64,000 nucleotides of DNA from Benincasa hispida. Lineage: Eukaryota > Streptophyta > Magnoliopsida > Cucurbitales > Cucurbitaceae. The DNA lies in NCBI RefSeq assembly GCF_009727055.1, contig NC_052351.1, positions 59,423,508 to 59,487,507 of the forward strand. The letters run 5' to 3'. Each line of letters starts with the position of its first letter. The stretch's first letter is position 1. Below, one piece after another: positions 1-11,059 of this stretch. The translations under genes and the position numbers were made by a program. The notes below the pieces were generated by a model. It was not told the origin of the DNA and searched no databases. It saw nothing but the letters and a program-made list of their open reading frames with translations.

Positions 1-59
1 TTTCCCTCTTCAAACTGTTGTATCTACCTTTCTCTTATAGATTTTTTTGTTTGTTTTAG

Positions 60-936
60 GTGTCCTTTTACACGCCGTTGAAATGAATGCAATTGTAGTT
101 CCCAGTTCCAGCTGCTACGTTTTTTGCAATAGTCATATTATTGACTTTGTATCCTACACAGTATGGTATACATTTAAGATTTGGTGCATTTGATAAGATT
201 TTCTCTTGAAATTAACCATTTTGTTGAGAATGATAGCAATTGGAGTACTTTGATGAGGTTGTTCGCACTGATACATAGTTATTTTGCGATCCCTTGAAAA
301 TTAAGGTACAAATTAAAATTGTGACTGGGATAGTACTTTCTTGTTTGGAATCTTAGTTCTATCGAGCATACTCTGATTGATAGTCCTTTTATCTTTTTTA
401 GGATAACACTTCTTTATTGTTCTAATAATGCTATGGTGATTTGTCTATTACAACGTGTAAAGTTTTTTTTTTTCACTAAGCATACTATGACTGATATTAT
501 GTCTGCAATAAGTCGCTTTCGCTTGAAAGTTGTGAAAGTTGGGGGAAAGGTATCTGCATTCTTTTGTTTTAAATTTTAGCATATGTTTGATTTGTTGATG
601 ATCTTCTTCATCTTTATTATATTTTCTCAAATCTCTCCCATCTTTCTTTGTTTTGCAGCGAAAGGTAATTGTTCCTCTTGAGGCTAGATATGGTCAAAAG
701 AGAATGAATGAAATCCCAGTAAGTTCCTAACTTTAAGTTGTAGATATTTTTTACGTTTCGAGTATGGTATTTTTCCATTGCATAAAGTAAGCCAATCTTG
801 TACATTTTTCCTTGTGCGTAACTTTTTGTCATTGGTGTATCTTAGCACTTATTTCTATATTTTGAAATTTGATGTTATCGCCTCTTATTCTATTTTTCAG
901 GTTGACTTGCTTAAACATGGCTTGCCTGACCCTTAG
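60..936 (+). CDS. possible last three exons of an unrecognised host gene (partial)
   Basis: Three short segments with plausible splice signals keep one open frame. Exon 60-118 follows an acceptor ending TTTTAG and stops before a GT. Exon 659-718 follows TTTTGCAG and ends at CCCA|GTAAGT. Exon 901-936 follows a pyrimidine tract and CAG and ends in TAG. Joined in phase 0, the second exon reads RKVIVPLEARYGQ and onward, and the third ends LLKHGLPDP and stop. The exons carry no retroelement motif and lie outside the repeat blocks. I do not recognise the family. The donor after exon 60-118 (GTTTTT) is weak, so that exon is the least certain. The upstream part of the gene would lie left of the window. 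Confidence 0.33.
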
Positions 937-1259
937 TTCTCAATTTTTAAACTTCAAAGCTCATTGTATAGATTAAATAATGTACTTTGTTTAGAGGTTA
1001 CTTATAAAAAAAAATTGTCACTTTTGTGTTTGTTGAAAGTTGAGTTTTGTATACAAAACAATAGTTGAGATTTTATTTTGTGCATATACATGCAAATGAG
1101 AAAGATTATTGTAATTTGTGAGGAGTGTTCATATGAAAGGTCAGAGTTGAACATATGAAATTTTTAGTGAATATATTGAGTTGATAGATCTTAAATGTAT
1201 AATGTTTATTTAGTTGATGTAATTGTATTGTTGGAATACAAGGCAAAAAATGAATATCA
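937..1259. other. spacer without recognisable feature
   Basis: AT-rich DNA between the possible gene end and the CACTA terminus. It may hold the 3' UTR of the candidate gene. No polyadenylation signal, repeat end or coding motif is clear enough to claim. Confidence 0.3.
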
Positions 1260-1559
1260 ATTGGGGCACTTAATTTGGAAAAAAAAAGACATATACTTGA
1301 TAAATAAAAAACGTCAAGAGTTATCATACATGATACGTAATCAAAGTCAAGAATCAATAAACTTGACATACCACCAATGTCAAGTGTATTGTCTTTCTTG
1401 ACACGAAAATTGTATCAAGAAACATTTGTCTTGACATTTTTTTGGAGTCAAGTTATCACACTATACTTAACAGTCGAATACTCGACGCTTTTATAAGCGT
1501 TAGGTATACTCTTTACTTGACATGGAAAAACGTCACATAATTCAATTTCTGTAGTAGTG
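1260..1559 (+). mobile_element. 3' terminus of a CACTA (En/Spm-like) DNA transposon
   Basis: The segment ends at 1559 with CAATTTCTGTAGTAGTG, whose reverse complement starts CACTACTACAGAAATTG, a typical CACTA terminal inverted repeat. The preceding ~300 bases carry many short copies of TGTCAAG/CTTGACA in both orientations (for example near 1313, 1345, 1362, 1377, 1398, 1428, 1516), as expected of subterminal transposase-binding repeats. The following 3 bases (CTT) would be one copy of the target duplication. No matching CACTA 5' end is visible upstream, so this is a fragment or the rest is diverged. No transposase is encoded here. Confidence 0.6.
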
Positions 1560-1562
1560 CTT

Positions 1563-3715
1563 GTACATTGGAAAGTAAGTTTACTCAAATCATGTTACTA
1601 TTCCTTTGAAAGGTTGGCATGTGTTAGTTATCAAAAGTTTTTATATAAATTATACTTAACACACTATGCGTTGGACATACTTGCTGGCATAAAGATTTAG
1701 TTACTTAAACGCATGTAAAGATTGCAACTAGCAAAACTTGGTGTAATAAAAATCATTGGTAAAACAGTGGAGTCACTCACAGGTTTGAAGTTCCTCCTTT
1801 TTGTGCCCATTCTTCTAATGCATACTTCAACATGCATTGTACACTTAGGGACTTCTGTGGACTTAACCTTGGCTCTGCGACCAACAATCTTTATGCGCTC
1901 ATCACATGTCCATTGTGCTTCACTAACCACACACACCAACGCATAACCTTGCGCCAATCACTTATCCTAGGTGCCCAACGTGCTGTACATCAATGCACAG
2001 CCCTGCCACTTTGCGTCCAAGTTCTCAACGCATCCTTATACCATCCCAACGCATTGCTGGTGCATGTTCATGCTCTTCCATGCACATTAGCTATTGAGCT
2101 GCCTGCTTCTTCAACCCAATCAGCTGCCTGCTTCTTCAACCCAAGCAGCTGCCTGCTTCTTCAACCCAAGCAGCTGCCTGCTTCTTCATAGATTCCAGAT
2201 TTAACTTATAATTTTAATAACAAAATTTTCAGGTTTTTTCTCAAGAAATTTCCTTCTACAAACTTTCTCTAAAATGTCTTAGTAAGCTTATTTAGCTCAT
2301 AATTCTTCGTGGTTTGGATGGAATCCTCAAATTATCAAGACTGGCCTAAGCTTACTCGAGAGCTCATCCTCCAGCAAGATTTTTAATCTCCAGCCTGATT
2401 CCGCTGGAATTTCCTTTCGGAAATCCAACCTCAGCAACTAGACACACTTAGGGTTTGAATGGTTCTGGAATCACTCTAATTGCACGAGTAAATTGCTCAA
2501 ACCCTCTCTTTAAATCCAAGCTTCCTTTTTATACTAGCAGTTGCATGACAACCCTTCATTGATAAGCTGCCACCTCATCCTTAAAAAGATAATAACAAAC
2601 CTAAGCATGACAGTTGGCTTTGCTAGTCGTTCACTAAGCTGATCCTTTCCCCTTGGTCATCAACGCAAGGTTCAGCTCTCAAGCCAACGCTTGCAACCAC
2701 ATGGCCGCATGCCTCCTTCAGACCATGCATCACTCAACTCGGCCAACGCCTAACTCACCTTGAGGTTATCGCGTCCCTTCTATGGTCGTATACTTTAGAT
2801 CAAGGCATGACCTAGCCCATGCATAGCTTAGTCTTCAAACGTTAAGTCTTCCTCAATGCACAACCACCAAGCATCACATGCCTCATGTACCTTACGTCAA
2901 GACTGCCAACGCTTTCGAGCAACCACCCAGCCTTCCAGCGCAATCGCCAAGCTTATCGTTTACTTCCTTGCTCCATCGCATAACTCTAGCGTGCATTGAG
3001 TTTCAATGCCTTGCGCTTAACGCCCCGCACTGGTCAGTGCGCACGCCCAGCCTCAACACTCAGCCTTGCGCTCATCGTGCACCCCATCGTCTAGCGCTTA
3101 GCGCCTATCGTGCAGCCCCGCATGCCCATGCGATTTCCACCGCGCAATGCCTCAATGTCCAGAGCCTTGCTTGCACCTGACCTACTCGTTGCACGATGGC
3201 TCCTCCTCGCTGCACGATCATGCAAGTCTCAGTGCATCCCTTGCACACATGCGCTATGCTCAGCACCTAGACTTGCGCCAACGCTCAGCATGCCTTTCCC
3301 GCACGCTCACTAACCTTGCAAGCTCCATGTTGTCATATGCCTTGTCAACGCATCATGAAAGCTCCATCACTTCATGCATTCATTGTCAGCTCCAACGCAT
3401 AGTTTGTCCTTGGCTTCAACACTTAGCCTCACACAACCTCTATAACTTGGCCACCACACACACATATAGCCCCATGCGTTAATGCTTCCTTATGTCAACG
3501 CATGCCTACCTTTGGCTTCTATACTTAGCCAAATTTTCACTTGTTAAAGTCCAACTTCAAACTACCTGAGACTAAGGTTTCTAACACTTAGGATTCCCTT
3601 CTTCTCCTTCCCTACTCTTTCAACCTTCCTTTACAACTTTCCATAACATACTCTTAATCTTTGTCAGCATACTTATTACTTACTTAAATAGGTAAATTAA
3701 GACTCGGGGTTTACA
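1563..3715 (-). repeat. ACGCA/TGCGT-rich repeat, probable minus-strand LTR fragment
   Basis: Two kilobases dense in CAACGCAT/GCGCATC words, a signature shared with the gypsy LTRs elsewhere in the window. The right end at 3715 reads, on the minus strand, TGTAAACCCCGAGTC, which looks like an LTR start, and the next base begins copia LTR sequence already in mid-LTR. A 5-bp target duplication (GTGTA, 3716-3720) has no partner next to a terminal CA/TG on the left, so the left end is lost or rearranged. Long open frames around 2878-3482 are compositional and show no protein motif. Confidence 0.4.
2097..2188. repeat. 25-bp tandem repeat, about 3.7 copies
   Basis: Unit AGCTGCCTGCTTCTTCAACC plus CAAKC. 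Copies start at 2097, 2122, 2147 and 2172 (partial). The only visible difference is a T/G change in the first unit. The near identity of units implies recent slippage or unequal exchange inside an old repeat. Confidence 0.9.
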
Positions 3716-4626
3716 GTGTACCCACAGTTAATGAATATTGATTAATTTGGTTAATGTGTTTAACTAATTAATCTCATATCGTTGGAGTTTCTGATTTGCA
3801 GGTCCACCAGGTTTCCTTGTTAGCTCACTAAAGAATATTAAAAAAGAATGACTTGAATTGTTCAAATCAATTTGAGGAAATTATATATTAATGTGATTAA
3901 TATGTAATTAATTATGGATGTGATCTATAATTTAAATTAAGTTGGAGAGAAATATTTGAATGAGATTCAAATATTTAGTTCAAGTGAGTTAGATTCATAA
4001 GAATTAATTAATTAAATTAATAGAGAGGTTATGCATATAAACATACGATGTTTATTTATGTCAATTAAACATATACGTTAAATTAGATTTAACGTGTAGA
4101 TGTTTATTTAATTAATATGCTAATTAATTAAATAAATGTTATTTAAACTGATTGAGCACAAGGGTAAATTGAGAAAGACTTGGAGAAGGGGTTAACCCTT
4201 CTCCATATAAATTCTTCCTTATGGCCTTTTTAGGGTAAGAATTGATTTTGGTGAGATTTACCCTAGCCACCAAAACACAAATTCTCTCTTTACTCTCTAA
4301 GAGAAATCTCTCTACTTCTTCCTCTTCCAATTACTTGGATACCATCTATCCTTCTATTGGAATCCTTGAGAATAACAAGGTTATTCTAGTGGTCTTGTTC
4401 AAGTTCGATTTAGAAGCAGTTCATGCCAAGATCGAGAGGATTTTTTGTGGAGCTCGGGAATCTTCAAAGGTAAGAATGGTTCTCTCTTAGTTTTCCTTCT
4501 CCAAAGCATGTTATTTCATATGTTTATCCTTCACATGTTTTTTAGAACACTGTTTTTGTCTATTCAAAAATTGATTTTCGAGATGCAAGGTGTTCACATG
4601 CTTCCACTTGGGATTCAATCTCTACA
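3716..4626 (+). mobile_element. truncated 5' LTR of copia element P1
   Basis: Starts abruptly at GTGTACCCACAGTTAATG, which matches the middle of the copia LTRs at 31220 (+) and 44290 (-), so more than 1 kb of LTR 5' sequence is missing. It ends GGATTCAATCTCTACA at 4626, directly before a primer binding site. A likely core promoter lies at about 4195-4215 (CTTCTCCATATAAATTC), which has counterparts in the LTRs near 31780 and 60740. It belongs to the same copia superfamily of LTRs that recurs at least seven times here. Confidence 0.8.
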
Positions 4627-4628
4627 AT

Positions 4629-4640
4629 TGGTATTAGAGC
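4629..4640 (+). promoter_or_regulatory. copia primer binding site (tRNA-iMet type)
   Basis: TGGTATTAGAGC differs by one base from the TGGTATCAGAGC complementary to the 3' end of plant initiator tRNA-Met. It lies two bases after the LTR end and fixes the orientation of element P1 as plus. Confidence 0.85.
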
Positions 4641-7600
4641 CAATTTCTTGTATTTTCGTTTTTCGTATTTTTTAAAATAAAAATCAGTTTAGAGGTGGGT
4701 TTTTAAATCTACATTTTGAATGAAGGTTTGCAACAATTTTGGCACTTAGATTACTTTTAATGTGATTAAAATGTAAGAGCCTGTTGTATTTTTTTTTTGG
4801 GCATTTATCTTTTGCTTCAAGTCTATAAGTCCGTGTCGTTCGAAAGAGCAAGTGTTGTTGAAGACATCGAGAAAAATGGAGGTGTTTGAGGGCAAGTTTG
4901 GAGTAGAAAACACACAAAAGAGGGGTATTCTACCTTTCAGCGTCGCAACATTGCAATCGCCATTACAACGTTATGAGGCGAGGTGATATGCAAACTTATT
5001 CGTAGTTTCGTGATGCTGCCCCTCAGCGTTGAGATGCTCCGAGTATGTGACGGACTCTAACGGTGTGCATGATAAGGAGACCGCTAAAGGGCTGGTGTTT
5101 TTTACCTAGTTTGGTTTTTTTTGTTACTTTTAGGATTAATTAATTAAATTGATATAAAAATTAAATTGATTTAATTAATTAATTTTGCATTAGGGTGCCA
5201 AAAATTGGTCCAATTGTTGCTGTTTAAATTAATTTAATTATGCATTGGATGTATGTTTAGATTAATGTTTAAATTCATATTACATATTATATGTCATATA
5301 GATTAAAAATTCCCACCTTAGGATAAACATGTTCATGCATCATAATTAAATATAAAAGTTATATTTTATGGAAGCATGACTAAATTAGCATGCTCATGCA
5401 TCATAGTATAAGTGTTATGTTATAAGGATATATGATCACATTAAGCATGTTCGTGCATCATGCTATGTTATAATTGTTATAATGAATGATGGAATAATGT
5501 ATGTGAATGCTTGATTTTCATGTATGATTAATATAAGTGTTATATTCATCAAATAAACATGGAATTTTCATTGAGCATGACATTACTTAGATAAATATAA
5601 TTGTTATATTTAATCAATATCTTTAGATGAAAATTTATAGGTTTTAATACAACACTAAAATATAAGTGCTATGTTTTAATGAGATAGATTAAAATGTATA
5701 ATCAAGAGTGTTGCATGCAAACATAGGTCCAAATTAATTTTAAATGGTTTAAAATTAATTCGTCTAGACTTATGTTGGAAGTATTTTTAATGAGATTAGA
5801 AATATGTTTATCTTTTAATTTGGTTTAATAGGATTAAATGAATTTCATTAAAAGATTAAATTTATAAAATAATTGCCGACAAAGGACATTTATCTAAGGA
5901 ATGTTCTATCTAGGTAGGGGTATTTAAGCTGACGAAAATGGAATACCTCCACCTAGGAACCAACCTGAAAGGTGAATTGTGCAAATATTTTGTAAGCATG
6001 CAATAAAGGATGGATTTTATAAATAGTTTAATAAATGAAATCAAGTATTGTTAAATCATTCAATATAAATGTTATATTGAGCAAATTAAAAGGACTTAGA
6101 TAAATTCATCAGTCAGTTTTTTAACTAAGTATAATAAAACCGTAAAAGTATTAGAATAATTTAAAGGGAGAAAATTGGTATATAGGATATATTAAATTTT
6201 AGTGCTCACGTCCCTAAGAGTTTACACTATGAGATCTATGCTCGACTTTGTGTTGCCCTGGATGCGACCTCCCTTTGGAAAGTGTTTGCATAGGTCAATA
6301 GCAAGGTGAATGAGGAAAGTGTTCGTAGTAAGTGGGAGAAGGACGCTGATGATGGGAAATTAGAAGTCAATTTTACTCGACAACCAAAATCTTGTGGACG
6401 CGTTATGCAATGCATGTTCCTAAGATATGCGTTGATAGTCATGCGTCGATGGTCATGCATTGAAACGATATTGCGTTAATGAATGTATGCGATGACCATG
6501 CATCCTGCCATAAATTTTCTTGCGCTGGAACCAAGTATAATTCCAACGCAAGTTTCTCGGCTAATCCGAGGTCGAACACAAGGACTTGTAACTATATGTT
6601 TGCAGTGATGTGCATACGGCGGTATAAATAAAAGAATGGAGGGGATGTTGCTAAGTTAATCCTATTCCTACTCCTATCTAACAGACAATGCAACGAGAAT
6701 ATGCATGAAAGATAGAGATGCGACAAATGTTGACATGAAATAAATGTGTGGGAAAATAGATAAAATGCGGAGATGTTTTCATTGCAATACTTAAGAGTGA
6801 TCGCAAGGGCAACTTAGTCAACACAAGCCATGCGATGATGCAACCCACATACAATAGTAAACCACCTCTCGGTGCGAATGCTACGGCTTCTAATGCTAGA
6901 ACGGATGCGATATATGCACTAAGTCTACAGAGCCTACACATAACCTCTATTCCTATTTATGCGATGACAAAATGACATCCACACAAATATGCGACCACAT
7001 AATATCATTCCTATTCCTAGGGTGAATGCGATGCATGTTAACAAACGGAGCTTATCTCTAAGTTCCCCATTCTTATCTATGCGTTCCAATCTGCTCTCTC
7101 GAGTCTTCGATTTGGGTTTTAGACTACTCTCCCGAGTATGCCTAAATGATGAATGATGCGCTCATAGGACAAGGTAACTGCATAAACTTCGTTGACGCAA
7201 AATTATTCCTATCTCTAGTGAACAATGCATACATTGCTTAATGCGACCAACCACTTACCCTCTCGGGCAATTGGTTGTTGCTGACTTTACTCATAGACAA
7301 GCAATGCATTAGCCTATAGATAGGCGTTTTTGCAGCTTCACGCTAAGCAAATAAGGTTACTCACATACCTATACAACGCACACCTCTCGGTAGGTTGCTA
7401 CATTCTTCATATCCCTAATCCACATGACTAAGTATGCAATACCCAAGCAATCTCACTAAGTGTTGCAACGAAAGTAAAGATGCTAAGAAAAGAAGATGGA
7501 GATGGAGTCGAAGGAAACAGAGAAATGTATTGAAAACAGATTGTATTAATTCCTTAATTCAAAATGTCATACAATACAATATAGGAAAAGAAAGGAAAAA

Positions 7601-9004
7601 GAAATGACCAGTTGGAAGCAAAAATTTGCTTCCAGCGGATGTGCATCAAGGTTGCCGGTGGTGCCATGGATGGGTGGAGGAGTTGACTCTCTCGAGATCT
7701 AGCTCCGGTCAAAGGCTTCGGTCGTCACTCGGAATGGATGAAGGAGGTAAAGAACTCTCAGCGTCTTCTCACACATTTTGTCTGGATCACAAGGATCCGC
7801 CCTAGGCGAACCTCAGGCGAAAACCTTGGATTCTTGAATTTCTGCTCATCGGCTTCTATTTATAGAGCTTGGGTCGTCAACAACATTAATTAGACCACTC
7901 TGAGTCTGATGTTCGGCGCGTTAGTCCTTTTCTGAACCTTTGTCACCAACAACGTGGTAGGTGAAATGTCAATATCATCTTTTGGATTTTCTCGAGGTAA
8001 ATGCATTGATGCCTTCATTCCACTTACCTTGCGTTGATCCCATTAGTTTGTGTTGTCGCGTACCCGCAATCATTCAACGGCCGCATTCACTTAATACCAA
8101 AACTTTATATGATGACCGTAATCGCTTAACGAGTGCAACTCCCATGCGATGGATGCATACGACTGATTATCGCAACATCCATGCGTTGATTGATGCGTTT
8201 GCCTTGCGATGGAGAGTTTCTCCGCATGCGGTCATCTATACGGTGGTCTGGTTTCTGCGTTTGCGTTCATTTCCTGCATTGGCTATAAAAATAGAATATT
8301 GGACGCATAATTAACGCAAAGTAACGAGTTAGTTGAGATTCATCATGCTGATCGATGCAAACTCTTTTTCTCATGAATTCCTAACATGATTGCCATATAT
8401 TCTGCCTAACAACCTTCATAATTCTAAGTAAGAGAACTAAGATGGCATGCATTTTTGCATGTCATCAGACGCGTGTCAACTTATCCTATGGTCTCCTCTA
8501 TTAGGTTGCACCATGAGATTCCTATGGTCCACCTCTCTGTCGTCCTGGAGCGATCATCCCTTCGAAGGGCCTGATCATAGAAGTTAGAACAACACAAACT
8601 CCATTAATGGATAAGGTTTCTTAGGTTAATCTTCAACAGTTGTCCTTCCTTTCGGTAGCCTGTTGAAGCGTACCTCTGGGAATCGAAAATGAAAGGGTCA
8701 TACTTACAGGATGAATTAAGCTAGTTAATGAATCCTTGACCAGAAAATGACAGCTAAAACTATAAGAATAAGAGTTATTCTGGTATTAGTGATTAGCTGG
8801 GATTATCTTAATTCAAGGGAGGAGTAGCTGATCAGCCTTCGATGGTTGCTGCTCTAAACCTCTGAAGTATTGTTGCAAAAACTAGATCATTCGTTTAACT
8901 AGAGTTCTATGATTACATGTGTTTTTGCTAAGTTATTGGATAATGAAGTAATGGGTGAAGACAAATATAACTAATACGGTCAATTGTTTGTTATTCGTTT
9001 CAGC
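4641..9004 (+). mobile_element. 5' leader of copia element P1, interrupted by a solo LTR
   Basis: Non-coding leader between the primer binding site and gag. Segments match, in inverted orientation, the leader of the minus copia at 40296-43306 (for example AATTAATTTTGCATTAGGGTGCC near 5190, and the block around 5880-5990 against 42100-42200). A solo gypsy LTR with flanking GACGC splits it at 6347-8467. No open frame with a known motif is present. The unusually long leader (over 2 kb without the insert) is a family trait also seen in the two minus copies. Confidence 0.7.
6347..8467 (-). mobile_element. solo gypsy-type LTR, 2121 bp, TSD GACGC
   Basis: On the minus strand it begins TGATGACATGCAAAAATG and ends CCCATCATCA. 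Exact 5-bp duplications GACGC flank it (6342-6346 and 8468-8472). Removing it rejoins the copia leader, which is uninterrupted in the minus copy near 40830. The interior shares the motif TCCGAGGTCGAACACA (about 6565-6580) and GCGATG/ATGCGT words with the LTRs at 13568, 19505 and 47189. There is no coding sequence or second LTR, so it is the product of LTR-LTR recombination. Confidence 0.88.
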
Positions 9005-10300
9005 ATGTCTTCCACGATCATTTCCTTGCTTAAAAACAAAAAATTAACTGTGGAAACTATGCGATGTATAAATTTGACCTGAATATGATTCTGATTATAA
9101 ATGATATATGGTTCATCTTGATGAAGGAATGTCCTCCAGTCCCCGTTCGCAATGCATCCAAGCATTAAAAGATGTTTAACCGTTGGATAAAGGCCAATGA
9201 AAAAGGCCCGAGTCTATATCTTGGCAAGTCTGCCTAACGTTCTTACTAAGAAGCATGAGGCCGTGATGTCTGCACTTCAGATCATAGAGTCCCTTCAGGA
9301 GATATTTGGACAATCGTCCATTCAGATCCGGCACGAGGCCCTTAAATACATTTACAATGTGTGCATGAAGGAAGGCCAGTTAGTGAGAGAACACGTTCTC
9401 GATTAGATGGTCTAGTTCAATGTCGCCGAAATGAACGGAGTGGTCATCGATGAGCAGAGTCAGGTGTTTTTTATTTTGGAATCTCTTCCAAAGAGTTTCC
9501 TTCAATTCCACAACAATGCGGTTATGAACAAAATACAGTACATCATAACTACTCTTCTTAATGAGTTATAGACTTATCAGTCCCTTATGAAAGGTAAGAG
9601 ACTGGTAGAAGGAGAGAAAAATGTTGTCCATTCCAAGAAGTTTCACAAGGGTTCATCCTCGGGAACCAAGTCTATTCCTTCATCCTCTGGTTCTAAGAAG
9701 ATCCAAAAAAGATAGGAGGGAAAGGAAAGGCTCCCGCTGTTGAGAAAGGCGAGGGTAAGGCCAAGGTGGACGACAAGGGCAAGTGCTTCCATTGCAATGT
9801 GGATGGTCACGAGAAACACAATTGCCCCCAGTACCTCGCCGAGAAGAAGAAAAAGAAGGAAGGTAAATATGATTTACTAGTTCTAGAAACTTGTTTAGTG
9901 AAAAATGACCATAATGTTTGGATACTTGATTCGGGAGCCACTAATCACGTTTGTTCTTCTTTACAAGGAATTAGTTCATTCCAACAGCTTGAAAAGGGTG
10001 AAATGATCCTTAAGGATGGAATGAGACACGCCATTTTAGCTCGTGCAGTAGAAGCTGCTAAGTTGTTTTTTGGAAATAGAATTTTGTTTTAAGAATCTTA
10101 TACATTGTTCGTAAAATGAGGAGGAACCTTGTTTCTATTTCTTATTTAATTGAACAATCGTACTCTATTTCTTTTCATCTAATGAAGTGTTCATTATGAA
10201 AAATGGTGTGCTATCTATTCAGCTAAACTATAAGACAACTTATATGTGTTAAGACCAACTGAATCAAAAGCGCTTTTAAATCATGAGATGTTTAGAACTA
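9005..10300 (+). pseudogene. copia gag and protease remnant of element P1
   Basis: Gag starts at ATG 9005 (MSSTIISLLKNKKLTVE) and is broken by stops soon after. The best-preserved gag block is 9197-9406, with ARVYILASLPNVL, IIESLQEIFGQSS and REHVLD, and stops at a TAG. The frame resumes at 9766-10092 with a complete CX2CX4HX4C zinc knuckle (CFHCNVDGHEKHNC, about 9784-9825) and the aspartic protease active site in WILDSGATNHVC (about 9922-9957). In the family, Gag packages the RNA and the DSG protease processes the polyprotein. Multiple stops and shifts mean it cannot make a functional polyprotein. Confidence 0.88.
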
Positions 10301-10329
10301 CAAATACTTAAATAAAAAGACGAAGAATT

Positions 10330-11059
10330 TCTCCAAGTAACAATGATACGTATCTTTGACATTTGAGATTGGATCACATAAATCTCGATAGGATCGAGAG
10401 ATTGTTAAAGATTGGACTTCTAAACAAGTTAGAAGATGATTCATTACATGTGAATCCTATCTGGAAAAATGACTAAAAGACCTTTTAGTGGAAAAGGTTA
10501 TACAACCAAAGAGCTCTTAGAGCTCATACATTCGGATCTTTGTGGTCCAATGAATGTAAAGGCTAGAGAAGGGTACGAATATTTCATTTCTTTCATAGAC
10601 GATTATTCGAGGGATAGTTAATGGAACATAAGTCTGAAGCCTTTGAAAAGTTCAAAGAGTATAAGGCTGAAGTTGAAAACTATTAGATAAAACGATTAAA
10701 ATACTTCGATCTGATTGGGGTGAGAGTACATGGATTTAGAATTCCAAGACCATATGATAGAACATGGAATTCAATCTTAACTTTCAGCACCTAGTACACC
10801 TTTGCAGAACGGTGTATCAAAGAGGAGAAATAGGACCTTATTAGATATAGTTCGTTCTATGATAAGCTATGCTCAATTGCCTAACTCATTTTGGGGGTAT
10901 GCAGTAAAGATTGTAGTCACATCTTGAATAATGTTCCTTCGAAGAGTGTTTCTGAAACACCTTTCGAGTTATGGAGGGGGCATAAATTGAGTTTAAATTA
11001 CTTTAGAATCCGGGGTTATCCTGCACATGTGTTAGTGACAAATCCTAAGAAGTTGGAAC
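10330..11059 (+). pseudogene. copia integrase remnant of element P1, ends at LTR
   Basis: A GAG-pre-integrase-like stretch (around 10370-10480: HINLDRIERLLKIGLL) is followed by the integrase core around 10480-10620 (TKRPFSGKG, LIHSDLCGPMNVKAREGYEY, DDYS). It ends with 10891-11059, including ILNNVPSKSVSETPFELWRG. It carries several stops and frameshifts. The reading stops at KKLEL, where the 3' LTR begins; reverse transcriptase and RNase H are entirely missing. This copy retains the uninterrupted ILN-NVPSKSV region where two other copies in the window are broken. Confidence 0.85.

Noticed and set aside
2878..3482. Long overlapping plus-strand open frames
   Set aside because: They lie in the ACGCA-rich repeat, use Ala/His/Pro/Ser as expected from the base composition in several frames at once, and show no domain.
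8980..9165. Minus-strand open frame
   Set aside because: It is antisense to the gag start of copia P1 and has no motif.
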